From Hirundichthys speculiger (Eukaryota > Chordata > Actinopteri > Beloniformes > Exocoetidae), in contig JAGFBZ010001551.1 in assembly GCA_018398805.1 (NCBI GenBank), positions 1 through 64,000 on the forward strand: 64,000 bases of DNA, read 5' to 3'. The notes beneath the pieces are model-generated. The model saw only the letters and a program-made list of their open reading frames with translations. It was not told where the DNA came from and made no database searches. Both the position numbers and the translations under genes were made by a program. Shown here one piece after another: positions 1 through 7,900 of this stretch. The stretch's first letter is position 1; each line of letters begins with the position of its first letter.

Positions 1-290
1 CTATAGAGCAAGAGAGAAGGTGTGAGTCCGAGCACTAGACCTCTTCAACCAGCAAATATTGCAGAACAGTGTAAAATAACCACAAACAACTTCTCTCATT
101 AAAATGTTTCAGAATTTATTAACACAAGGATTAAATGAACAACACTTGAGTCAAGATCCCAATATATATATATATATATATATCACTCAAGAATAACTAA
201 ACTAGCATAATCAAACATTAAAAGGAAAAAGTGTCAATGTATCTATGCATGTAGGCTTGGGAAACTATAAATGTGTGTGTGTGTGAGGAG
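1..290. other. Unresolved AT-rich flank
   Basis: No coding region or recognisable repeat family is visible here. A short (AT)n run lies near 163-182. The stretch may be intronic or intergenic. Confidence 0.4.
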
Positions 291-295
291 GGTCC

Positions 296-387
296 CCAAG
301 ATGGCGGACGAGATCACTGGTGCTCCCGTCCGTCACCAAGATGGCCGCCGACTCACGCGATAGGGTGTCACAAGATGGTGGACGAGG
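296..387 (+). promoter_or_regulatory. Three AAGATGG motif copies (YY1-like)
   Basis: Three related CpG-bearing words occur within 92 bases: CCAAGATGGCGGACGAG at 296-312, CCAAGATGGCCGCCGA at 336-351 and ACAAGATGGTGGACGAGG at 370-387. AAGATGGCGGC is the known YY1 core. The spacing and shared flanks suggest either a clustered binding site at a promoter or a decayed short tandem repeat. Function is inferred only from the motif, and no TSS is evident. Confidence 0.3.
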
Positions 388-544
388 TCAAATGGTGCCC
401 TCGTTGCGGAGATTGTTAGTGAGGAAGAAAAGGCTAAGCGAGGGTGATTCCTAACCACCGAGGTTGAGAGCGCTGCTGAGATTTCCACACAGGAGAGAGT
501 ATGCAAACTTCCGCTCGCTCGTCTGTAATTATCACTGCCAAACC

Positions 545-640
545 CACTGGGGGGAAGTTAAGGTTCAGTGCTGGGATTGAACCAGCACTGAACCTCCCAG
601 TGACTGGACAACCCACTCTACCAACTGAGCTACAGCCACA
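545..640 (-). repeat. tRNA-derived SINE-like segment
   Basis: On the minus strand the sequence has a pol III A box (TAGCTCAGTTGG, complement of 621-632) and a B box (GGTTCAATCCC, complement of 573-583) at tRNA-like spacing. A long arm between them cannot form a standard tRNA cloverleaf, and no CCA-side acceptor stem pairs. It is therefore a tRNA-derived repeat rather than a working tRNA gene. Confidence 0.55.
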
Positions 641-814
641 CTAGGTCTGCCACCTGTGTGGCAGAATCCCTTAATTACAGTACTGAAATATTTGTATCTA
701 CTATCCGACATACTAATGAAGGAGACAGTGGGAACTTCTTTAACTAAACAGATGATCTCTAAACTGTGCTGCCAGAGTCATCTTGCTGATTTCTGCTTTT
801 CTCCTGTACTCCAG

Positions 815-959
815 CGAAGCAGATGGGTTTGGTGGATAATTTAATGGAGTTTGTGAAGGCCTTAGGAGCTGCCTGCCCAGATTTTACTTCAGAGAAAGAT
901 ACCTCCTTACTTCTAGACAGTGAGACAGCTGCAGCATTCATATGCTACATTAGAAACAA
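815..959 (+). CDS. Candidate internal host exon, unidentified
   Basis: A 145-base block sits between a pyrimidine-rich tract ending in TCCAG (790-814) and a consensus donor GTAAGT (960-965). Exactly one frame (starting at base 817) is open across the whole block. It reads from [20 protein letters not shown] near the start to AAFICYIRN at the end, a normal-looking helical protein composition. The other two frames hit stops early. The length is not a multiple of three (48 codons plus 1), so the intron phases differ at the two ends. I do not recognise the protein, and no second exon of the same gene could be placed in the window. The LINE and provirus downstream would lie in its 3' intron if the gene runs rightward. 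Confidence 0.5.
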
Positions 960-965
960 GTAAGT

Positions 966-1204
966 ACCTGTCTTTTCAGAATGGGAACACACACCCATAT
1001 CTAAATCACTCTGTACATGCATGACCTGGGCAGATTCTATTATCTGGTATTATCAGGTGAATTGATATTATATTACTACAGACATATACCTCCCTCTCAC
1101 AGGAGCTATATTTAATGGCATGATTAATTACCATATTTTCCAGTCACACTTTTTTCAATAGTTTGGCTGGTCCTGCAACTTACTGTATTAGCCCGAATAT
1201 AGGG

Positions 1205-1206
<2 letters not shown>
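966..1206. other. Unresolved non-coding sequence
   Basis: Sequence after the candidate exon donor. It is AT-rich with no coding or repeat signature recognised. It would be intron if the exon at 815-959 is real. Confidence 0.35.

Positions 1207-1288
<82 letters not shown>
1207..1288. repeat. (TA)n microsatellite
   Basis: About 80 bases of nearly pure TA dinucleotide repeat with one TG interruption near the start. Confidence 0.95.
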
Positions 1289-1291
<3 letters not shown>

Positions 1292-1303
1292 CAAACTCAG
1301 GTG

Positions 1304-1857
1304 ACGGTGCTGCGGTGAGTCTGTTTACTTTATTTGCTGTTTGTATTAAACATTTAAAATAGATTTAGTAAATGATATTATTAATTTTAACACTGTACAA
1401 TTACCGTGCAATAGCGCATTGACCAATGGAGCGTAACGTGATTGGCTGGACATTGGCTGCATTGAGACAGGGATCGATTGCTTCTCCCTGGTGACCCGGA
1501 TGTTGAGTCTGGTTCTTTTTACACTGAATTTTTTGAGGTTGAATTTTTTTATACTGAATTTTTTGAGGTTGAAAATTTTACACTGATTTTTTTTTAGAAA
1601 TTGATTTTTTTTACACTGAATTTTTTTGAGATGTTGATTTTTTTTTTTACACTGAATTTTTTGGGGTGTTGAATTTCTTTACATGTTGAATTTTGAAAAA
1701 CTGAATATTTTAAGACAACAATTTTTTTTAACACTGAATTTATTTTAACAAAATAAAATTCAGAGGCAAAAAAAAATTCACTGCTAGAAATCTGATGTTT
1801 TTAAAATTCAAAATCTGATTTTGATGCTGAAAAATTTCAATCTTAAAAATTCGTATT
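1304..1857. repeat. T-rich degenerate tandem repeat segment
   Basis: From about 1515 to 1760 a unit of roughly 27-32 bases, close to TTTTACACTGAATTTTTT plus GAGGTTGAA, recurs with drift. The first part (1304-1510) is unrelated unique sequence. The whole segment is bounded by the 12-base direct repeat CAAACTCAGGTG (1292-1303 and 1858-1869). This could be a target duplication of a retroposed element with a T/A-rich tail. Confidence 0.55.
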
Positions 1858-1861
1858 CAAA

Positions 1862-2034
1862 CTCAGGTGGCACAGAAATACTTCCATAGAATGCCGGTCA
1901 GACCTGGTAGGCCCAAACGTGTAGTGAGGGTTTGCTGGGAACATCTGGCAGAGGAACCTGTCAGAAAGATTTTCAACTTGCACCTCTGACAGAGCTTCAA
2001 CCACATCCAGAGGGAGGTGGGAGACAGTGAGTCT
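1862..2034 (+). mobile_element. LINE fragment, 5' side of provirus
   Basis: Plus-strand remnant of the same LINE that resumes at 16197. It is the part just upstream of the reverse transcriptase domain. Continuity is shown by the junction: 2034 ends in GTCT and 16197 begins with GTCT, and removing one copy plus the provirus gives an uninterrupted LINE. The reading frame is already decayed. The LINE is therefore older than the provirus. Confidence 0.75.
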
Positions 2035-2600
2035 TGTGGTGACAAAGAGTGTCTTCTGGTTCGTCTCTGATCTGAGAATTATTCTAAGTCCTTTAACGTC
2101 TTAACAAAAGTACAAAGTCAAACAAACTGGTTCAAAGTTAAATGAAGGTTTTATTGACAAATACAATATCCCCTTCACTGAGACAGCCCGGGCAAATCTG
2201 ATTTCACAGTGGGATACGTTTACTTTTTAAACAATTAGGGTGGGTCATTTGCTTCTGATTCTTGTTTTGAAATCCTTCTGATAGGACAAAATTTGAATAT
2301 CTTTACTATGGTTGGTCCACTGAAGTTGGCATTTTTGATAATTTAGCACCTCTAAAATTACCTCCCGTGTCCTTTTAGTTTTCTTTAATTTTCCTTATCA
2401 TTTTCCTTGGTAAAGATGAGGACTCTCTTAATCTGCTCATCTTCCCATACACACTGCTTAATCAGAGGCGCGGTGCCCCTCTGTGTCTCTCACACACACA
2501 CATATTTCTGCTCCAAGGGGGCCTCTCTGCCTCTCACACACACACGTACTGACTGAAGTTCAATGAGTTCATCAGAAGTTCAGGGCTTCTTTACTCTACA
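2035..2600 (-). repeat. 3' LTR of the provirus
   Basis: The 566-base LTR starts TGTAGAG and ends CACCACA on the minus strand. A polyadenylation signal AATAAA lies at 2150-2155 (complement). A TTTAAAAAG stretch near 2218-2228 could serve as a weak TATA element. CA/GT-rich repeats lie in U3 (about 2490-2545). By eye the copy at 15631-16196 has no differences. Confidence 0.93.
2150..2155 (-). terminator. LTR polyadenylation signal AATAAA
   Basis: Canonical AATAAA on the proviral strand, about 115 bases before the LTR 3' end, with GT-rich sequence following. In this 3' copy it would direct cleavage of viral transcripts. Confidence 0.7.
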
Positions 2601-2612
2601 TTCCCCCCTGTG
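2601..2612 (-). promoter_or_regulatory. Polypurine tract
   Basis: Immediately upstream of the 3' LTR the proviral strand reads CAGGGGGGAA followed by the LTR TGTAGAG. A G-rich purine run abutting U3 is the expected primer for plus-strand DNA synthesis. Confidence 0.85.
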
Positions 2613-3573
2613 GTCCTTGATACAAAAGGACCACTCTAATCTAGCCAACCATGGGTGATAAACACATTAATTGATCAAAGACTAACATTATGATTAACAG
2701 AGTGAGTGATTACACAGTTCAACACACTTAATCAACTTCAGTGACTGATTAAAACAGACTCAAGTATACAAATCAACTTCTAACTTCTATCAGTGAGGAT
2801 CACTGCAAAATGCCGCTGCAGCTGTAATGACAACTGCAGCTGCATTTCAGAACCACCCCGGGACTTTGCCCATCCTGATGGCCCTATGATCGTTACTGAT
2901 AGGCTCCTAACTGACTCCAAGATCTGACCAGGGAAACATCCCCCCGATTATCGGTTAACAGGGGGTAAAACCCTTGCCAGATGGCAGCGTCAGTAGTACA
3001 TTATTCCATTACTAAATCATGGTTAATATAAATCACACATGAGCACACAAATGTATAAAATGCTCGTGAAAGTTACTACTGTTGTTCCGTGCACATATAT
3101 AAGGATATTCCGTAAAAAACATAACTGATATATTCCAAACCTGGTCTATTCTGTCCAAACAGCTAGTTACCTTAGTTTGTTCAAGGGGGAAACCCCTGGC
3201 ATACTCATAAGGGTCAACCCTCTTCACTTCTCGTTTTTGGTCTTCTCTGTCTTGTCTTAACTTAGCTGTACTGTCATCCAGACATCGCTAACACAACAGC
3301 ATTGTCCTTCAGACAGTCGCTAATACTGTAGAACAAATACAGTGGGAACCTCCCGAACTTTTAATATGGCAAACTATTGACAGCCATGTAAGTCAATCAT
3401 CAAAACAAACAATTATTGTTAGAAACAATATACTAATTCCTGGGCCTATGCTTTCAGGAATACATCATTGGCCATGCCCACACATCTCAAATAATTATCT
3501 AGCAGGTATGAATTCTTAGGTTGTTATTTGACATATATCACATACACATTAATACATCATAAGCCAGAACAAT
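2613..3573 (-). other. Proviral 3' non-coding region
   Basis: About 960 bases between the last accessory ORF and the polypurine tract hold no ORF of note. A short hairpin is present: arms 2815-2825 and 2830-2840, 11 bases with one G-U pair on the RNA strand, and a 4-base loop. Retroviruses often keep RNA export or stability elements here. That role is only a possibility. Confidence 0.6.
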
Positions 3574-3918
3574 CTATTCGTCCGTGGATGGAGATTCCTG
3601 TGCGTCCGGCGGGGAAGGGGGACGTTCTTCCCTACGACTCAATAAGACCATTCCATTGACGGCCGCAATCTGCCGTCCAAGCCTTCCTTGGCAGAGATCG
3701 ATCATGGTCGTATGGGACAGTCTCAAATAGTCCAGCTGTTGTTGAGTTTGACCATAGACAGTGCTTAGATGCTGCAATTGATCTTGCAGCGAATCAATGT
3801 GGGCTCGGGCTTGGGTTAATTCTTGATTGAGTCGATTATTGTCCTCTCTCAAAAGGGTCAGGGTCTGCACTTGCGTGTGGTTATAGGTCAGGCTTCTGAT
3901 TCTTTTTAATCTGTGCAC
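3574..3918 (-). CDS. Accessory ORF B: coiled-coil protein downstream of env
   Basis: A 114-codon open frame lies in the 3' part of the provirus. The frame begins at a GTG rather than an ATG and overlaps the end of ORF A by 38 bases, in the +1 frame. The first two thirds form a clear coiled coil: heptads of Leu/Ile with Gln, Asn and Arg, for example LLREDNNRLNQELTQA and DSLQDQLQHLSTVYGQ. The tail is acidic and Pro/Ser-rich. With no ATG of its own, it may be the C-terminal half of ORF A, split by one base at an A5 run near 3906-3910. As I recall, snakehead retrovirus also encodes a small coiled-coil protein after env. Not identified further. Confidence 0.65.
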   Translation of the reverse strand: MHRLKRIRSLTYNHTQVQTLTLLREDNNRLNQELTQARAHIDSLQDQLQHLSTVYGQTQQQLDYLRLSHTTMIDLCQGRLGRQIAAVNGMVLLSRREERPPSPPDAQESPSTDE

Positions 3919-4435
3919 GGGCCATTGGAGTGAGCCCAGCCATCAGGGATGAATACGCTGCTTTTGACAATTTGCCTATTTCATCACGGAACTCGTTCTT
4001 GATGATATAGTGTTCCACTGGGTGGAGCAGGAACTGCGAAAGGTGGTCAACATCACTTGCTGCCAATCGTAGATAAGGTGGTATGCTTCTGGGTGCTGGT
4101 GGTATTCGAGCTTGGAGTCCCTGATCTGCTAGGGTCTCTGGACTCTCCGGGCTGAACACCGGCGTTCTGGGTGGTGGTATTTGGGCACCAGTTGGCTCCG
4201 TAGATGGTCCCGCCAGATCCCTGCTGGACATCACTTGGTACGGGGTCCATCCTGACCCCCCTGGGCGGTCCTCGATCCGCTGAGGCCCCTCTGGATATCT
4301 GTTTGGGATGAAAGTACTCGTACCTAGACGCAGATGTGTTCCTAATGGCACATGCATGTTGTCCCCTCCGTAGTGACTGTGCTCCTGCCATTCATCTGGG
4401 GCCATTTGTGGTTCAGCAAAGTACGCTTCTGCCAT
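3881..4435 (-). CDS. Accessory ORF A downstream of env, proline-rich
   Basis: A 184-codon ORF with an ATG at 4435, ten bases after a possible splice acceptor (CTACAG at 4450-4445). The N-terminal half is Pro/Gly/Ser-rich and probably disordered. The C-terminal third (from about residue 120) looks helical, with DVDHLSQFLLHPVEHY and DEIGKLSKAAYSSL. No signal peptide, membrane segment or known domain is visible. Position after env with its own splice signals suggests a multiply spliced regulatory message, as for accessory genes of complex retroviruses. It ends 38 bases inside the coiled-coil frame, so the two may have been one protein of about 290 residues. Function unknown. Confidence 0.7.
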   Translation of the reverse strand: MAEAYFAEPQMAPDEWQEHSHYGGDNMHVPLGTHLRLGTSTFIPNRYPEGPQRIEDRPGGSGWTPYQVMSSRDLAGPSTEPTGAQIPPPRTPVFSPESPETLADQGLQARIPPAPRSIPPYLRLAASDVDHLSQFLLHPVEHYIIKNEFRDEIGKLSKAAYSSLMAGLTPMARAQIKKNQKPDL

Positions 4436-4444
4436 TTTAACAGT

Positions 4445-4460
4445 CTGTAGTGAAGATATG
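4445..4460 (-). promoter_or_regulatory. Possible splice acceptor before accessory ORF A
   Basis: On the proviral strand CATATCTTCACTACAG ends at 4445, and the ATG of ORF A follows ten bases later. The pyrimidine tract is weak. A candidate branch TTACTTAC lies just upstream. Confidence 0.35.
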
Positions 4461-4563
4461 GCAGCAGTAAGTAATCATATTTACATTCGATTTTTTCCTA
4501 CTCTATTTTACGTGCATATATATTTATTGCTGACTTCTATATTGTATACATTATTAAAACAAC

Positions 4564-4573
4564 ACGTACCTTG
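4564..4573 (-). promoter_or_regulatory. Strong splice donor after env
   Basis: CAAG/GTACGT on the proviral strand (break between 4570 and 4569), about 35 bases after the env stop codon. With the acceptor at 4445 it would define a roughly 125-base intron. It could also serve as the donor for longer splices into the 3' region. Confidence 0.4.
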
Positions 4574-4605
4574 TGGGGAGGGGGCGGTGACCTCTGCAAT
4601 CTTAC

Positions 4606-6942
4606 CTATCCATACTTTTCCTGCCATTCCCTAGGTGCTTCTGCTATTTCTGAATGGACCTGTATCTCTACAAGGGGGAACTGACCCCCTATACTAGCAA
4701 AAACACGTGATATCAGAACGCGAAGCAATGGCAAGACACAGCAGATCACCAACAATATTATCAGTATAAGAACTCCAAGTGCTATTCCTACTGCTCTCAA
4801 GTATTTCCACCAGTTCAATTTTCCCAGCCAATCCCAAAAACCATTAAGCTGTGTATTCCAATTAGAATTTTTCACATGCTCATCTCTTAGTCTTTTCATT
4901 TCATTTAGGACCCCCGTTAAGCTGCCGTTGGGGCCTGTATGCATTGGTATTAGGGAACAACATTCGTCACCTATTAAATCACAGATTCCTTGGTCTGCCG
5001 CCATGAGTGTTTCTATCACAAACCTATTTTGTAGGGTCATTAATGACGTTGCATGCAGTTGTTCCTTGATTGCCTGTACTCCTTTTATGGTAAAATTTAT
5101 GAACCTCTGCTGGTTATACCAGAGAAGATTAACCCAGCGACTATTTCGGGCTATGTATTGAGCGTTTAGAATTGTCCCTGCGAATGGTACGCTTCCCGCT
5201 ACTCTTCCAGCGGTTATCCATTTTTCTCCCAAGGCCTGATCTTTCTCAGGCACCCCCATAGGGATTTGGTCCCAAGTAATATATGTCTCATTGGACGCTT
5301 TCCACTGCCAATTCCAAGGGTTGAGAGCACTTCGTTTCCGTCTAACCCTTCTATTTTGTTGGGCTTCATGGGCAACGATCAGAGACAACTGCCCTGTTAG
5401 CATCATTGGGGCACATATGCCTGTCCAATTTGCTGGTAGCTGGGGTATCAGGGAGGTCTCGTTGTCACATGTCCAAAAAATATCTCCCAGTAGTTCGGTT
5501 CCTTTTCTCAGGTCTGGTAACCTATACGTGGATATCTTTGTAGAATTACGAAGGTAAATTACCCTTCCTGCATTTGGCACTACTTGTTTGCACTGAATTG
5601 GAGCTGTTCGGTTGGTCTCACATATCTTAGTACTCATTTTGCCCAGACGGCATCTTATCAGTCCCTCTGGGTCTGTCATTATGGACCTGTCTGTCCTGTT
5701 GACAACTTTTTCTAGTTCTCCCCGCACTATGCAAAAAGGAAAACTATGGTCATTAGGTTTACTCACTACCGGGGGAAGAGTTTTTGTTATGCTAGACTTG
5801 TTACTTAATAGGCGGTCTGGACAGACCTGCCTGTTGTTGCTCCAACCTATTCCTCCCCCTGCCATGTACATTGTACAGGCAGCAAAACACTTAGTGAGAC
5901 TTGGGCAGGTTCCTATCTCACTTCCCGGTAGCTGTCGTATCCGAGGCAAACTTTTGCGGTTATAACATGCAATACAATCTTGTTTTTCTGACTTTTTTGC
6001 CGCAAACATGGCGTCTATCGAGTATTGTACCCACTGTTGGTACATATTAGTGCCCCAGTGCGTCGTCTTTAATTTAGTCACATCTCTTTTCTGCCTGGTA
6101 GTCACTAACCTTACTTTGGTCCTAGCCTCTTCCACTGACATGTTTTGTCCTGTCTGCTCTCTGCAACAGTGTGTTTTGGTGCATCTTACCTGAATGATCA
6201 CCATCCCTTCCCCACGACAGTCCGCGTCTTCTGGGTAGCCCAGCCAATGCTTTCCAATAGAGCCGGTTTCCAATATTTCTTGTGTCAGCACATGATCATA
6301 TATATCTGCTTTTGCATGCATTATATGTTTGATTTCCCCTTTATCCCTATCTATTATTCCTTTGTTAGTAGCTAATGTGGTCATTGCTAGTGCACATATT
6401 TCTACTGTGTTTTGTGAAGCGGCTGTGTCGGAGGTAGTTGGTAGTACTATAATTTCCCCCGTTGTTAATCCGCACAGGGTTAACACCATCAAGCAACTAG
6501 TCAGAGCCAGAGCCCTCACAACGCGGCGTGGACGGCGTCGCCTCGGACGTCGAAAGTGGAGGGGGAGCGGGCGGGGAAGGTAAGGGGTCATCTGACGAAT
6601 CAGGTGAAGGGTCACTAAACCAGGAAGATGCAGGTGTCGGGTCATCAGAAGAACCTGCCACAGCGACATCAGTGTCCTGTGGGCTCCGCGGAGGATCATC
6701 CCTACGTGATGACGGGCCCTCCCCAGGCGAGTCACGATCTGCAGGCCCACCCATGTCAGTAGCAGAATCAGTGCGCCCATCAGGCGAAGTGGGAGTGGCA
6801 GAGTGTTCAGAGTCAGTGGACAGCAGCCTCTGTGGGCGGCGCCGGGCCGCCAGACGGGCCGACCGTCTCTGCCCATCAGGGGACTGGGAAGGTGAGCTGT
6901 TACGAGTGCGCTGAGGGGGACCTTGCGCCACCCTGTCAACAT
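4606..6942 (-). CDS. env: Env glycoprotein, gammaretrovirus type
   Basis: The ORF has 778 codons. Residues 1-130 form an unusual leader that overlaps the pol tail in another frame. An Arg-rich stretch (131-140) and a hydrophobic core (141-160, ALALTSCLMVLTLCGLTTG) then look like the true signal peptide. The surface subunit carries many Cys and N-glycosylation sequons and a CXXC motif (CIAC, 323-326). A furin-type site RRKR lies at 534-537. The transmembrane subunit has an LQNR-type segment (637-653) followed by CX6CC (654-662), the hallmark of covalently linked SU-TM. A single membrane anchor lies at about 714-740 with a 35-residue tail. The ATG at 6942 lies 19 bases after a possible acceptor (6961). 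The frame is intact from end to end. Receptor unknown. Confidence 0.92.
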   Translation of the reverse strand: MLTGWRKVPLSALVTAHLPSPLMGRDGRPVWRPGAAHRGCCPLTLNTLPLPLRLMGALILLLTWVGLQIVTRLGRARHHVGMILRGAHRTLMSLWQVLLMTRHLHLPGLVTLHLIRQMTPYLPRPLPLHFRRPRRRRPRRVVRALALTSCLMVLTLCGLTTGEIIVLPTTSDTAASQNTVEICALAMTTLATNKGIIDRDKGEIKHIMHAKADIYDHVLTQEILETGSIGKHWLGYPEDADCRGEGMVIIQVRCTKTHCCREQTGQNMSVEEARTKVRLVTTRQKRDVTKLKTTHWGTNMYQQWVQYSIDAMFAAKKSEKQDCIACYNRKSLPRIRQLPGSEIGTCPSLTKCFAACTMYMAGGGIGWSNNRQVCPDRLLSNKSSITKTLPPVVSKPNDHSFPFCIVRGELEKVVNRTDRSIMTDPEGLIRCRLGKMSTKICETNRTAPIQCKQVVPNAGRVIYLRNSTKISTYRLPDLRKGTELLGDIFWTCDNETSLIPQLPANWTGICAPMMLTGQLSLIVAHEAQQNRRVRRKRSALNPWNWQWKASNETYITWDQIPMGVPEKDQALGEKWITAGRVAGSVPFAGTILNAQYIARNSRWVNLLWYNQQRFINFTIKGVQAIKEQLHATSLMTLQNRFVIETLMAADQGICDLIGDECCSLIPMHTGPNGSLTGVLNEMKRLRDEHVKNSNWNTQLNGFWDWLGKLNWWKYLRAVGIALGVLILIILLVICCVLPLLRVLISRVFASIGGQFPLVEIQVHSEIAEAPREWQEKYG

Positions 6943-7726
6943 GCTCAGCCCCTGTCGGTCCTGGAAAATGTCCAGGAGGGTCTGGTGGTCTGTAGCGGGT
7001 GCAGTGGTTCTTATGAAACCATACGGACTTACCTTCTACTTTAATTGCAGTGGGAGTGGTTAATACAACTTTATACGGTCCCTCTCTACGAGGTTCGTTC
7101 CACTGCCGTCTAAACACCCTTATGTACACCTTGTCCCCAACCTCTACGTCTCGCACGTCCCTTGGAATGCGAGGCTCGTCCTTCTTGTGGGCCTCCTGTA
7201 CCTGTTGGAACACAAGCCTGTGAATTTGGGTTAAAGCACGCAAATAATTGCCCAGTTCACGGTTCAACTGCTCCAGCGTTGCCCCCTCATGTGGTCCTCT
7301 GATCTGCGGGAGGGGCATTGGTCGACCTGTAAGCATTTCATGTGGGGTTAAATGGGTTATTCGACTAGTTTGAGAGCGCATGGCCATCAATGCCATCGGC
7401 AACGCATCCACCCAAGTCAGCCGACCATCACTATCTGCCACAATTTTGGCAATCTTAGTTTTCAATATACCATTAACACGTTCAACCGCTCCCTGTGACT
7501 GAGGGTGGTAAACACAGCCATACTTCTGTTTGACACCTAAAAGTTTGAACATTTCCCGGATAGTATTGTTAACAAAATGGCTGCCATTGTCCATTGATAT
7601 AGTATCTGGCATGCCAAATCTGGGAAATACTTCTCTGACTAAAAACCTCGCTGCGGCTTTATAGTCTGCTTTTGAGACGGCACAGGCTTCGACCCATCTG
7701 CTGAATCTGCATACAATGACAATCAT
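6497..7726 (-). CDS. pol: Pol, integrase catalytic core and C-terminal tail
   Basis: A 409-codon ORF, in the same frame as the upstream pol ORF but separated from it by stops. It begins inside the integrase core. The second and third catalytic residues are visible: D46 in SMDNGSHF and E82 in GAVERVNG, spaced D(35)E. The N-terminal zinc-binding region and the first Asp lie in a different frame at 7745-7900, so two small frame breaks separate this ORF from the rest. After the core comes an SH3-like basic region (VGDKVYIRVFRR) and then about 150 residues of Pro/Ser/Arg/Asp-rich tail, which overlaps env by 446 bases. This tail is long for an integrase. Confidence 0.88.
   Translation of the reverse strand: MIVIVCRFSRWVEACAVSKADYKAAARFLVREVFPRFGMPDTISMDNGSHFVNNTIREMFKLLGVKQKYGCVYHPQSQGAVERVNGILKTKIAKIVADSDGRLTWVDALPMALMAMRSQTSRITHLTPHEMLTGRPMPLPQIRGPHEGATLEQLNRELGNYLRALTQIHRLVFQQVQEAHKKDEPRIPRDVRDVEVGDKVYIRVFRRQWNEPRREGPYKVVLTTPTAIKVEGKSVWFHKNHCTRYRPPDPPGHFPGPTGAEHVDRVAQGPPQRTRNSSPSQSPDGQRRSARLAARRRPQRLLSTDSEHSATPTSPDGRTDSATDMGGPADRDSPGEGPSSRRDDPPRSPQDTDVAVAGSSDDPTPASSWFSDPSPDSSDDPLPSPPAPPPLSTSEATPSTPRCEGSGSD
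6961..6973 (-). promoter_or_regulatory. Possible env splice acceptor
   Basis: GGACATTTTCCAG ends at 6961 on the proviral strand, 19 bases before the env ATG. Paired with the leader donor at 15531 it would give a singly spliced env message. The pyrimidine tract is short, so confidence is modest. Confidence 0.35.
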
Positions 7727-7744
7727 GTATCTTTTACCCCTGTA

Positions 7745-7900
7745 CTCGCTGAATCATGTCTACATAGTCCATCATCAGATGGCGAAAAGGGCCGTCTGGC
7801 ATGGGCATATGAGCCAACGGTTGGGTAAACATTTTGCGAACATTGTATTTCGGACAATGAGGACACATTGCTAATTCTCTGTCAACCATGTAGGTCATGT
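7745..7900 (-). pseudogene. pol: Frame-shifted integrase segment
   Basis: Between the two long pol ORFs the integrase reading moves to another frame. In that frame the segment is open and carries the CPHC half of the HHCC zinc site and the first catalytic Asp region (HLMMDYVDM). The His pair of the zinc site (HEPDH) sits at the end of the upstream ORF. The upstream frame stops at TGA (7895-7897). This frame stops near 7746 at GGGGTAAAAG, beside short G and A runs. Two compensating small indels, real or from assembly, explain the pattern. Confidence 0.75.

Noticed and set aside
545..640. Functional tRNA gene
   Set aside because: A and B boxes are present but acceptor, D and anticodon stems do not form.
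3900..3918. Programmed frameshift joining the accessory frames
   Set aside because: The shift required is +1 at a plain A5 run with no canonical motif. An indel or two separate ORFs are more likely.
6528..6914. 128-codon plus-strand ORF within the pol/env overlap
   Set aside because: Antisense shadow of the GC-rich integrase tail.
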